Source of the DNA: Actinacidiphila oryziradicis
GTDB lineage: Bacteria > Actinomycetota > Actinomycetes > Streptomycetales > Streptomycetaceae
Direction: 5' to 3'
Assembly: GCF_005047355.1 (NCBI RefSeq)
Contig: NZ_SUMC01000030.1
Location: forward strand, 1-64,000
Length of the DNA: 64,000 bases
Shown here: positions 44,412-51,797 of the stretch, piece by piece
Numbering within the stretch: the stretch's first letter is position 1
How the letters are laid out: each line of letters starts with the position of its first letter
Position numbers and translations under genes: made by a program
Notes under the pieces: generated by a model
What the model was told of the DNA's origin: nothing
The model's database searches: none
Seen by the model: only the letters and a program-made list of their open reading frames with translations

Positions 44412-44832
44412 CCGGGCCATGGTGGAAGAGTTCCTCGCAGAGGCCGAACAGACGGCCCAGCGTCTCGAACATGACGCCAACCACATCTGGACGGCGTTCG
44501 GCCCAAACCATGTCGCTATCCACCGCATCTCAACTGCCATGGAACTCGGTGACGTTCAGATCGCCGTCGACCAGGGGCCACGCGTGGACACCTCCACCCT
44601 GCCCTTGGAGCGCCGTGTCCGGCACACCCTCGAGCTGGCCCGTGCGTACAGTGCTCAGAACCACACGGACGAAGCCCTCGCCCTCGTCCTGGACGCGGAG
44701 GAACTGGCGCCCGAGCAGGTCCGCTACCACTTCATCTCCCGCCACCTGGTGACCGCCTGGGGCCGGCAGCAGCGCGGCAAGCCGAGCCACCTGCTGGCCG
44801 GCGTGGCTCAGCGAATGCGCGTCATCGGGTGA
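44389..44832 (+). pseudogene. XRE regulator C-terminal (TPR) fragment
   Basis: About 147 residues match the helical C-terminal region of Streptomyces XRE regulators (HIWTAFGPNHVAIHRIS, ALVLDAEELAPEQVRYHF, QQRGKPSHLLAGVAQRM). The N-terminal HTH is missing, replaced by the aldo/keto reductase fragment. An ATG at 44389 exists but the protein would lack its DNA-binding part. Confidence 0.75.
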
Positions 44833-44860
44833 TCCTCCCGCGACGACTACAGTCGTTGCC

Positions 44861-45341
44861 ATGAGCGACTCCGAAGCCCACGAGCGGTAGCCCAGCCCCG
44901 CACCGCCGCCGGCGCGCTGTTCTTCGACGAGACAGGGCGCGTGCTCCTGGTCAAGCCCACGTACAAACAGGGATGGGAGATCCCCGGCGGCTACCTGCAC
45001 CCAGGCGAGACCCCAAGCGAAGGCGCTGCACGGGAGGTCAAAGAGGAGATCGGCGTCACCCCGCCGATCGGCCTCCTCCTCGTCGCGGACTGGGCACCCC
45101 ACCCGACCGAGGGCGACAAGTTGCTGTTCATCCTCGACGGAGGCATCCTCCCAGCTGGCGAGCGAGCTCAGATCATCTGGACGGGGTGGAGATCGACCAG
45201 TTCACGTTCCATCAGGCCGATCAGATCGATGGAGTGCTCATCCCTCGGCTGGCCCGTCGAGTCCACGCGGCAATCGGGGCCCGTGCGCGATCAGAAACCG
45301 CTTACCTTGAGAGCGGGGCAGACCACGGCGTCGAGGGCTAA
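44861..45341 (+). pseudogene. NUDIX hydrolase, two frameshifts
   Basis: ATG at 44861 reads MSDSEAHER then meets TAG; a 1-base loss near 44888 explains it. The next frame carries an intact Nudix box (GGYLHPGETPSEGAAREVKE, EEIG) after ALFFDETGRVLLVKP. A second frame change near 45177 leads into LDGVEIDQFTFHQADQIDG and on to 45341. All parts are present but the gene is broken twice. Confidence 0.8.
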
Positions 45342-45374
45342 TGCACCGGTCCGATTGAGCAGCCGGCCGGGGGA

Positions 45375-45590
45375 TCAGCTGATCAGCGCCATTTGCAGCG
45401 AATGCAAGCGGACAATGACCTGGTGGCGAACGTTGAGGAGGAGCCAGTCACGGCAAGCCCGGCACCGCAGGCAAGTGATCCAGAGGCCCCTGGCGTTCAG
45501 CTCGTCGGGTTGGAGATGACGCGTATGACCGGGCGGGTGCGGTCGGTCTTGACGGGGTCCGTCACAGGAGACCTTTTCTGTCGGTGACGG
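45375..45590 (-). pseudogene. Zinc-ribbon-like protein fragment
   Basis: The minus-strand frame reads HLQPDELNARGLWITCLRCR, ACRDWLLLNVRHQV, with a CxxCxxC-type cluster. It resembles the start of small Streptomyces proteins with paired Cys motifs, but ends before a second Cys pair. The start is not defined; a fragment is most likely. Confidence 0.35.
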
Positions 45591-46113
45591 TGGCACGACG
45601 ACAAGGCTCCGGTGGTCGGGAACGTTCCCGGGCACCGGAGATGACATCAAACCGACATCGCCGGCTGGGTTGCAGGCGCTCGCGCTCGCCGGGCGTGAAC
45701 CTCAAGGGGCCGACGCGCGCGGTGCGCTTGGCACCGGTGAAGCGGCGGATCGCCGGCTGGACGCTCTGAACGGCAGGCTCGCTGGCCGCATCGTCGACTG
45801 TGGCTGGTGCGGCGTTTTCGCTGGGGCGGACGGCGGCGAGCGTGTCGCGTTGGACGGCATGGAGCTTGTCCGGGTCGGGGACGACCTCGGCCCCGACCTT
45901 CTGGCCCGGCGCGCCCTCGCGCCGGGACCCCTCCGCCACCCCTGGGGCGGAGAACCCCCCAGTCCGGCCGCGAGTCGGACTGGGGGGACTACTGGCTCCG
46001 CCAGGAGCCCCCTTACCGAACGCCCGACGCCAAAGAACCTTCAGGTCAACGGACTTCGACGGCTGCTCCGTGCCTTCGGCGTTGCTGTCGTCGAGGTGGG
46101 GCCTCTTCCTCAT
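45562..46113 (-). CDS. Hypothetical basic protein of the integrative element
   Basis: This encodes 183 residues from ATG at 46113 with GGAGA eight bases upstream (MRKRPHLDDSNAEGTEQPSK). It has a disordered, Ser/Pro/Gly-rich middle and a basic C-terminus. No domain is recognised. Its place after the spdB-like gene suggests an element-encoded accessory protein; codon use weakens towards the 3' end and the true stop may differ in an undamaged copy. Confidence 0.45.
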   Translation of the reverse strand: MRKRPHLDDSNAEGTEQPSKSVDLKVLWRRAFGKGAPGGASSPPSPTRGRTGGFSAPGVAEGSRREGAPGQKVGAEVVPDPDKLHAVQRDTLAAVRPSENAAPATVDDAASEPAVQSVQPAIRRFTGAKRTARVGPLRFTPGERERLQPSRRCRFDVISGARERSRPPEPCRRATVTDRKGLL

Positions 46114-46287
46114 GGCATTGTCTCCTGTCAAGGCTGGACTGTCCGGGGCGCACGGGTGGCATGGTCCGGGCGATCAGCGGTTTGGTGAGGCCGGGAACGC
46201 GGTGTAGTGGGGCTGCTGACCGTGGCGGCGGATGTCGGCTGATGTCCGGTGGGGGATTTCCGCCGATGGATGTCTGTGGCGGAAGAC

Positions 46288-46322
46288 CGTCCGCCCGCGA
46301 CGGCTGGGCCTGCGGGCGGACG
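46288..46322 (-). terminator. Probable terminator after the spdB-like gene
   Basis: CGTCCGCCCG (46288-46297) pairs exactly with CGGGCGGACG (46313-46322), 26 bases beyond the stop of the minus-strand gene. Confidence 0.6.
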
Positions 46323-46347
46323 ACGGTGATCCGGATAGGGCGGGCTG

Positions 46348-47244
46348 TCAGTCCACGGCGGGGTGGGCGCGAGTGTCGTCGGGCCGCTGTCCGGTTTGTT
46401 CGTCGCGCAAGTGGTTCATGAGCTGGGTGAACCGGTAGGCAGCCATCGGCAGGTGCGCGGCGCGGACGGCCTGCTCGACCACGGCGCGGGTCAGGCCCCG
46501 ATCGGCGACGGCGGGTCGGGCGACGGCCAGGAGCTGGTCCATGGTCGCGCCCGGAGGGCGGCCGGTCGGTTTGGCGCGGACCGCGGTGACCGGCCGTATG
46601 CCGTTGGCAGGGGCGCCGGTTGCCGCCGCTTGCTCCGGGAAGGGTATGGGCTCGTTGTTCGCGTGTGAGGTGTTCGCCGCTGACAGCCGGGGTTCTGCCT
46701 CACCGTGCGTGGCGATCTGGGTCGGAGGCTCGACGGTGTCGGCGGAAGGAAAGTGGTCCGTGGCGGTCGGGCGGCTGGCTGTGCTGGACGGCCGGCTGTC
46801 GGTGTGGCGGGTGATGAGGATGCCCAGGTGGACGGCTCCGGCGAGGGCGAGCGGGGCGAGCATGGCCAGGGTGCCGACGGCGGTGTCGCCGAGCCGAAGG
46901 CTGGTGCTGGCGGGAGTCTGCTCGTTGAGTCGGACGGCGTGCAGGACGTTGGCCCAGACGCTGGCGGCGGTGGAGATGGAGAACAGGGCCCATACGTAGG
47001 CGCGGGCGGACCAGGGGGCGTCGTGCAGGACGAGGAGGGCGCGTACGCCATAGGCGATGAACCCGTCGATGATCAGGGGGTAGACGAAGGTCAGCGATTC
47101 CCGGACGTGGATCGCGTCGGCAGTCTGGCGCAGCGCGTCGTACGAGAGCGCGAACCCGGCCACGCCGAGGGCGATGATGGCGGCGCGGTCCCAGCGGGTG
47201 ACTCGGCCAACGGGCGTCGCGGAGGGGGGTGCGGTGGTGGGCAT
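46348..47244 (-). CDS. DUF2637 membrane protein, SpdB-like plasmid spread protein
   Basis: This encodes 298 residues. Four membrane helices (about 21-38, 52-73, 82-103 and 122-144) make up a DUF2637 domain (SYDALRQTADAI, VYPLIIDGFIAYGVRALL). A hydrophilic linker follows, then a C-terminal helical domain (GATMDQLLAVARPAVADRGL) that may bind DNA. DUF2637/SpdB proteins of Streptomyces plasmids and AICEs help intramycelial spread of transferred DNA. It lies downstream of the DUF3631 ATPase gene, as in other integrative elements. Confidence 0.88.
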   Translation of the reverse strand: MPTTAPPSATPVGRVTRWDRAAIIALGVAGFALSYDALRQTADAIHVRESLTFVYPLIIDGFIAYGVRALLVLHDAPWSARAYVWALFSISTAASVWANVLHAVRLNEQTPASTSLRLGDTAVGTLAMLAPLALAGAVHLGILITRHTDSRPSSTASRPTATDHFPSADTVEPPTQIATHGEAEPRLSAANTSHANNEPIPFPEQAAATGAPANGIRPVTAVRAKPTGRPPGATMDQLLAVARPAVADRGLTRAVVEQAVRAAHLPMAAYRFTQLMNHLRDEQTGQRPDDTRAHPAVD

Positions 47245-47630
47245 GGCGATGTGGTCCTTGGTGGTGTTTGGGGATGTCCGCGTGGGTGGTATTTGCCGTC
47301 TCGGCCGTTGAATTCGCTGGTCAGGGCGGTCACGGCAGCGGCGGGCGCGGAGCGGCTGTGCCGTCTGGCCGGGACTTGTGCCGTCTGGAGGCGGGCGCTG
47401 CGACCTGCTGTCCTACGGCAGGGACGATCAAGACGGCACGAGACGGATGTGGTTGCCGTCTGGCTGGGGCCTGGCCGCCGGGCGCGGTGGGTGCGCTCGG
47501 CGGCCAGCGCGTGGGCGGTGGTGGCTGGTTCCGTCTTGGTCCTGGTTGCCGTCTCGTCCGTAGGTGGTCTGGCCTGCGGGTTCACGGCACGTACGGCAGG
47601 TACGGCAACCGGGGACGGGACCGGCGGCTG
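47245..47630. other. Non-coding region with repeated GCCGTCT motifs
   Basis: No gene is supported. The core TGCCGTCT recurs in direct orientation at about 47359, 47379, 47454 and 47547 and inverted as AGACGGCA at 47431. ACGGCA cores also cluster at 47584-47607. Clustered short repeats at this place in an integrative element could be a replication origin or a cis-acting transfer locus, but this is inference from pattern only. Confidence 0.4.
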
Positions 47631-48929
47631 TCAGTCGGTGATGGTGTCTGGGCCACCGAGCGGGTGGACGGCGGGGCAGTACCGGCGCCAGGCGTCGGCG
47701 AACTTGTTGCGGGTGTAGCCCTTGAGCTGGCCGCCGGGGACGCGCACGTTGCCCGAGGTGATGCCGTAGTCGCTCAGCATCGCCCCGAGGCCGCGCGGGG
47801 ACAGGCCGTCGCGGCCCCACTCGCCCCACGGGGCTTCGGGGTCGGCGTTCAGGGTGAGGCGGATGTACTCGGTGGTGAGGCTGTCGGGGTCGCCGTTGTT
47901 GGCGAAGATCCGGCGGATGTCGGCGAGGATGCGCGCTCCGCTGGGGTTGTCCTCCTCGGTCTGTACCTCGGAGGCGACCATGCGCGCGCACGCCTGGCGG
48001 GCCAGGCGGGGCCAGGGGCCGCCCGCGAGGTCGGCGACGATCACCAGGGGCTCCCAGGTGTCGGCCGCGCGGTCCTCGACCGGCATGGGCGGCTCCAGTC
48101 GGAGGGCCTCGTCAGCAAGGGGCGCGGTCCAGGCGGCGAGCTTGTTGCGGATCTCGTGCAGTTCGGGGGTGTCGCGCTTGGAGCGGAAGGGTTGGACGCT
48201 CTCTCCGTCGGCGCGGCGGCGCATGCGGATGACGACCGACCTGTCCATGATCGTGTCGGGGAGATCGCCGATGCCCGCGATGGCCGCCATGGCGAAGGTG
48301 TGGAACCGGTGGGGCGTGTGGTCGTTGCCGACGACGCGCAGCACATAGCGTCCGCGCTGGTGCCCGGCGTTGAGCAGACCGCGCATCTCCTCGTTCTTCT
48401 CGGCCATTTTCGGGGTGCCGAAGATGGTGTCGGCCTCGTCGACCAGGAGAGTGGGCGGCTCGGCGGTGATCGAGCGGAAGACCGCCGCCGGGGTGGAGTT
48501 GACCGTGAGCACCGGCTGGTGGACGGTCTCGGTCAGCACGTCGAGCAGGCGGGACTTGCCGCACCGCTTGGCGGGGCCGACCACCGCCAGGCGTGGGGCG
48601 TGCTGCCACGCGGGCTGGAGGTGGGTCGCCACGACCCACAAGGTGGCCGCGTTCAGTGCCTGCTCGGACGGCAGGATCACGAACTTCGCGATCGCCGTCC
48701 GCAGGGCCGACAACAGCTCGGCGCCCTCACCCGCTGGGGCGTCGGGCAGCGCGTCGACACCGGACAGCCCACTGGGCGCCGCCTCAGCGTCCTGGTCGCC
48801 GGGTCCACAGGCTGTGGACGGAGCGGGGTTCTGGGCAGGGCGTGGCTGACCGGGGATGGCGACGGCGGGCCAGACTGCGGCGGGCCGGGAGGCTGCGCCG
48901 CTGGGGTCGGTGGGCTTATGTTGGGACAT
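47631..48929 (-). CDS. DUF3631 domain ATPase of the integrative element
   Basis: This encodes 432 residues. The P-loop is GPAKRCGKS (118-126) and the Walker B is LLVDEAD (161-167), followed by NEEMRGLLNAGHQRG and a C-terminal DUF3631 helical region (RILADIRRIFANNGD, GLGAMLSDYGITS). These proteins look like AAA/helicase-type ATPases and in actinomycete elements occupy the place of the replication initiator or its helper. It is divergent from the XRE regulator across a 359-base operator region. Confidence 0.85.
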   Translation of the reverse strand: MSQHKPTDPSGAASRPAAVWPAVAIPGQPRPAQNPAPSTACGPGDQDAEAAPSGLSGVDALPDAPAGEGAELLSALRTAIAKFVILPSEQALNAATLWVVATHLQPAWQHAPRLAVVGPAKRCGKSRLLDVLTETVHQPVLTVNSTPAAVFRSITAEPPTLLVDEADTIFGTPKMAEKNEEMRGLLNAGHQRGRYVLRVVGNDHTPHRFHTFAMAAIAGIGDLPDTIMDRSVVIRMRRRADGESVQPFRSKRDTPELHEIRNKLAAWTAPLADEALRLEPPMPVEDRAADTWEPLVIVADLAGGPWPRLARQACARMVASEVQTEEDNPSGARILADIRRIFANNGDPDSLTTEYIRLTLNADPEAPWGEWGRDGLSPRGLGAMLSDYGITSGNVRVPGGQLKGYTRNKFADAWRRYCPAVHPLGGPDTITD

Positions 48930-49288
48930 GGAAATTCCTCACTCGGCGGCTCCGGGGGACTACCCGGATTCGCCGTTATTGACTGTCCTGGGATGGGCGG
49001 TGGCAGGGTTTCCGATCGGCCCTCGGTGTTCGTAGCACCGGGGGCCTCACGTTTCTCGGGTACGTGTCAGGCGGTTGGGCCTGCGTCTCCTTCCTGTTGG
49101 TGGCTCCTTGTGCGGGCGCCTGGGTTCGACTTGCTATCACGTAAATCCGGCCGCGCCGCACCGCGCTCTGTCGTCTATTGTGTTCGCGTTCCCACATCTC
49201 CAACCTCTCTACGGTTGACTTTTTCAGTCGCGTGAGGTCTAGTTAAGCCGGAAGATCGTCCCGTGTCAACCGAGAGGAGGTTGAAAAA
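48930..49288. promoter_or_regulatory. Divergent control region with two CAACC-N7-GGTTG operators
   Basis: Two 17-bp dyads, CAACCTCTCTACGGTTG (49201-49217) and CAACCGAGAGGAGGTTG (49267-49283), share the form CAACC-N7-GGTTG and are flanked by TTTTTCA and GAAAAAGT in mirrored positions. The second covers the ribosome site of the XRE gene. They are likely binding sites for the XRE regulator itself, controlling both it and the DUF3631 gene. Confidence 0.7.
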
Positions 49289-49807
49289 GTGAATCCCATG
49301 GAGACTCCTAGTGGGCGGCTCAGCGGTGAAGCCCTGGTGGCCCACAACCTGCGCGTCCTACGGAAGGCCGCCCGGCTCTCTCAGGACGATGTCGCCGAGC
49401 GCATGAACCGGCTCGGCTTCAAGTTCCACCAGACGCAGGTCGCCAAGATCGAACGGAACGCCCGGCCCGTGCGCTACGACGAGGTCATCGGTCTCGCCAA
49501 GGCGCTCGGCGTCCCGCTGTTCCCCTTCATGACCGAGGCCGTCGCCAGCGAGGGCGAGCCCGAGTACGAGCTCCAGGAGGCCGCGTTCCGCGTCGAGGCA
49601 GCCGACCAGGAATGGAGAAACTCCCACGACCTCGAACAGGCGGCGAAGGCCCGCCTGACAGAGGCGGAGCGCGAGTACGCGGAGATCGCCGAGCGTCTGG
49701 GCATAGAGGCCCCTGATTTCCAGCCCGACTTCGAGTTCTACCCCGCGCCCAACTCCCCCGACGACCCGCTCAGAGAGGACGCCGACGAGCAGGCCCCCGA
49801 CCAGTAA
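49289..49807 (+). CDS. XRE-family regulator of the integrative element
   Basis: This encodes 172 residues from GTG at 49289 with GAGGAGG eight bases upstream; ATG at 49298 is an alternative. The helix-turn-helix lies at about 16-75 (LRVLRKAARLSQDDVAERMN, KFHQTQVAKIERNARPV). A long charged helix, probably a coiled coil, covers 90-145. The acidic tail ends DEQAPDQ. Position and operators suggest it governs excision and replication functions of the element. Confidence 0.85.
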   Translation: MNPMETPSGRLSGEALVAHNLRVLRKAARLSQDDVAERMNRLGFKFHQTQVAKIERNARPVRYDEVIGLAKALGVPLFPFMTEAVASEGEPEYELQEAAFRVEAADQEWRNSHDLEQAAKARLTEAEREYAEIAERLGIEAPDFQPDFEFYPAPNSPDDPLREDADEQAPDQ

Positions 49808-49960
49808 CGGAGGCTCCGCCCGCTCATCGCAGACCCCGCCGCAAGACCCCCGGCGCTACGAACGCCCAGGGCCGCCGAGCGGCATCGCACCAGCCCACCG
49901 CCCATCCCCGCCAGTCAACACCGCGGCGCGCAGCTCACTGCGCCGCCGGAAGGAACACCC

Positions 49961-50173
49961 ATGTCCACCACTGCCACCGCCATCGAGCGGAAGTGGTTCA
50001 CCACCGCTGAAGTCGCCGTGATGCTCGGCTTCGGCCTGTCCAAGACGAAGGCGCTTGTCCACTCGGGCGAGATCCGCTCCGTCAAGATCGGGCGCAGCCG
50101 CCGCATCCTGCCGGCCTGGGTCGATGAGTACGTTGCCCAGGCCGTCGCCACCGACATGGAGCTGGCGGCATGA
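49961..50173 (+). CDS. Excisionase-type helix-turn-helix protein
   Basis: This encodes 70 residues with a MerR/excisionase-type helix-turn-helix (WFTTAEVAVMLGFGLSKTKA, then EIRSVKIGRSRRILPAWVDEY). It starts with GGAAGGA upstream of ATG 49961, and its stop overlaps the integrase start (ATGA). Small HTH proteins directly before int in actinomycete elements act as Xis, directing excision. Confidence 0.88.
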   Translation: MSTTATAIERKWFTTAEVAVMLGFGLSKTKALVHSGEIRSVKIGRSRRILPAWVDEYVAQAVATDMELAA

Positions 50174-51465
50174 GCGGCAAGCGCGGTAACGGCGAGGGAT
50201 CCATCTACCCCTACCGCAACGGCTTCGCGGCGTACGCCTGGGTGACCACACCCATGGGCAAGCCCAGCCGCAAGTACGTCTACGGCAAGACCCGGCCCGA
50301 GGTCCACGACAAGTGGCTCAAGCTCCACACGGCGGCCAAGGCCGGCCCCGTGGCCACCAGCACGCCGACCCTGGAGCACTTCCTCGCCCACTGGCTGAAG
50401 GAGGAGGTGGACGTGAATCTCAAGCCGCTCACCGCAGCGACCTACGAGACTGTGGTCCGCCTCTACATAACCCCCTTCCTCGGTGCCAAGCGGATCGACA
50501 AGCTCAACGTCCGCGACGTCCGCGAGTGGCTCAACAAGCTCGCCGCCGCCTGCCAGTGCTGCGCGCAGGGCAAGGACGAGGCACGGCCCGAGGAGCGGCG
50601 GCGCTGCTGCGCGATCGGCAAGTGCTGCGGCAAGACGCTGGCCAAGCGGTCGGTTGGCGACGCTCGGACCGTGCTGCGCAGCGCGCTCACCTACGCGATG
50701 AGCGAGGAGATGATCTACCGGAACGTCGCACAGCTCGTCAAGATGGCCAAGCCCCGAAGCCACAAGGTCATCCCGTGGTCGGTCGAGGAGGCCAGCCGTT
50801 TCCTCGAATCCGCCCGCACCGCCCGCGACCCGCTGTACGGGGCGTACGTGATGATCCTGGTCCTGGGCCTACGGAAGGGGGAGGTGCTCGGGCTGGAGTG
50901 GTCGAACGTCCTGCTGGACCGCAACGAGGTCCTCATCCAGAAGCAGCTCCAGCGGGTGCGCCGCAGGCTGCTGCACTCGGAGACCAAGACCGACGCGTCG
51001 GAGGCGCTGCTCCCGCTGCCGGACATCTGCCGGGCCGCGCTGTTGCTCCGTCAGAAGAGCCGCGACGCGCACAAGCTGGCCGCCCGCGACCTGTGGACCG
51101 AGTCCGACCTCGTCTTCACGACCCGCTACGGGACACCGGTCGAGCCCCGGAACTTCAACCGGCGCTTCGCCTTCCGCTGCGCAGAGGCGGGGGTCCGGCT
51201 GATCCGCGTCCACGACACCCGCCACACCTGCGGCTCGCTGCTGGCGGCCCTGGACGTCCACCCGCGCATCGCGATGCAGATCCTCCGGCACACGCAGATC
51301 TCGGTGACCATGGAGGTCTACACCCACGTGCCGTCGGAGCAGACCCGCAACGCGCTCCGCAAGCTAGGCGCGACCCTCGACGGTGGCCGATCCGCCGAGG
51401 CACCGGGCGAGGAACAAGGGCCACTGCCTTCCGCCTCCGATGGGGGCCGGGGAAAGCTGGCATAA
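50170..51465 (+). CDS. Tyrosine-type site-specific integrase
   Basis: This encodes 431 residues. The N-terminal arm-binding region opens with GNGEGSIYPYRNGFAAYAWV, and a SAM-like core-binding domain follows. The catalytic residues are all present: Arg235 (LGLRKGEVL), His348 and Arg351 (VHDTRHT), His374 (ILRHTQI) and Tyr384 (MEVYTHV). A seven-cysteine insertion at 129-153 (CQCC...CC...CC) may bind metal and is typical of a Streptomyces subgroup. It probably recombines the tRNA-Pro att site whose copies lie at 34824 and 55667. Confidence 0.95.
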   Translation: MSGKRGNGEGSIYPYRNGFAAYAWVTTPMGKPSRKYVYGKTRPEVHDKWLKLHTAAKAGPVATSTPTLEHFLAHWLKEEVDVNLKPLTAATYETVVRLYITPFLGAKRIDKLNVRDVREWLNKLAAACQCCAQGKDEARPEERRRCCAIGKCCGKTLAKRSVGDARTVLRSALTYAMSEEMIYRNVAQLVKMAKPRSHKVIPWSVEEASRFLESARTARDPLYGAYVMILVLGLRKGEVLGLEWSNVLLDRNEVLIQKQLQRVRRRLLHSETKTDASEALLPLPDICRAALLLRQKSRDAHKLAARDLWTESDLVFTTRYGTPVEPRNFNRRFAFRCAEAGVRLIRVHDTRHTCGSLLAALDVHPRIAMQILRHTQISVTMEVYTHVPSEQTRNALRKLGATLDGGRSAEAPGEEQGPLPSASDGGRGKLA

Positions 51466-51492
51466 CTGCTCCGTCCGTAGCTGATCAACTGC

Positions 51493-51530
51493 GCAGGGGT
51501 CCGGCCAGAACGATCTGGCTGGACCCCTGC
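51493..51530 (+). terminator. Integrase terminator
   Basis: GCAGGGGTCC...CCAGA pairs with TCTGG...GGACCCCTGC (51493-51530), with two mismatched bases inside the stem and a 4-base loop. It lies 27 bases after the int stop. Confidence 0.75.
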
Positions 51531-51609
51531 CGTTGGGCGAGGAGGCCGAGGACGTGGATCTCCACGGCCGCCATCGCTGCGGTCGGGCTGGCTTGCCGGG
51601 GACGGCTCG

Positions 51610-51777
51610 TCAGCCGCCGACGCCGTGGCGAGCGTACTGCGCGAGCCGCTCACGCAGACCGTTGCCGTCAGCCGCATCCGCCTTGCCGATGTAGAGGATC
51701 TCTTCCAAGGCCAGATGGTCTGTGATCGGGATGGTCGACGGTGGTAGGTCGCCCGCAGAGGTGACCCGCAGTAGCAC
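51610..51777 (-). pseudogene. GIY-YIG-like protein fragment
   Basis: The minus-strand frame reads VLLRVTSAGDLPPSTIPITD, LEEILYIGKADAADGNGLRE and ends RHGVGG. LYIGKAD...LRERLAQYARHG resembles small GIY-YIG-type proteins, but the sequence stops early and the start is unclear. Confidence 0.4.
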
Positions 51778-51797
51778 GAGCCCGCATCTCAGTCTCG

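Noticed and set aside
44941..45519. Intact NUDIX gene starting at 44941
   Set aside because: That start cuts off the first strand of the fold, and the frame leaves the family sequence after about 45177; the full set of motifs needs two frame corrections.
47091..47585. Minus-strand frame upstream of the spdB-like gene
   Set aside because: Its product is Pro/Arg/Thr-rich without domain character and overlaps the start of the real DUF2637 gene.
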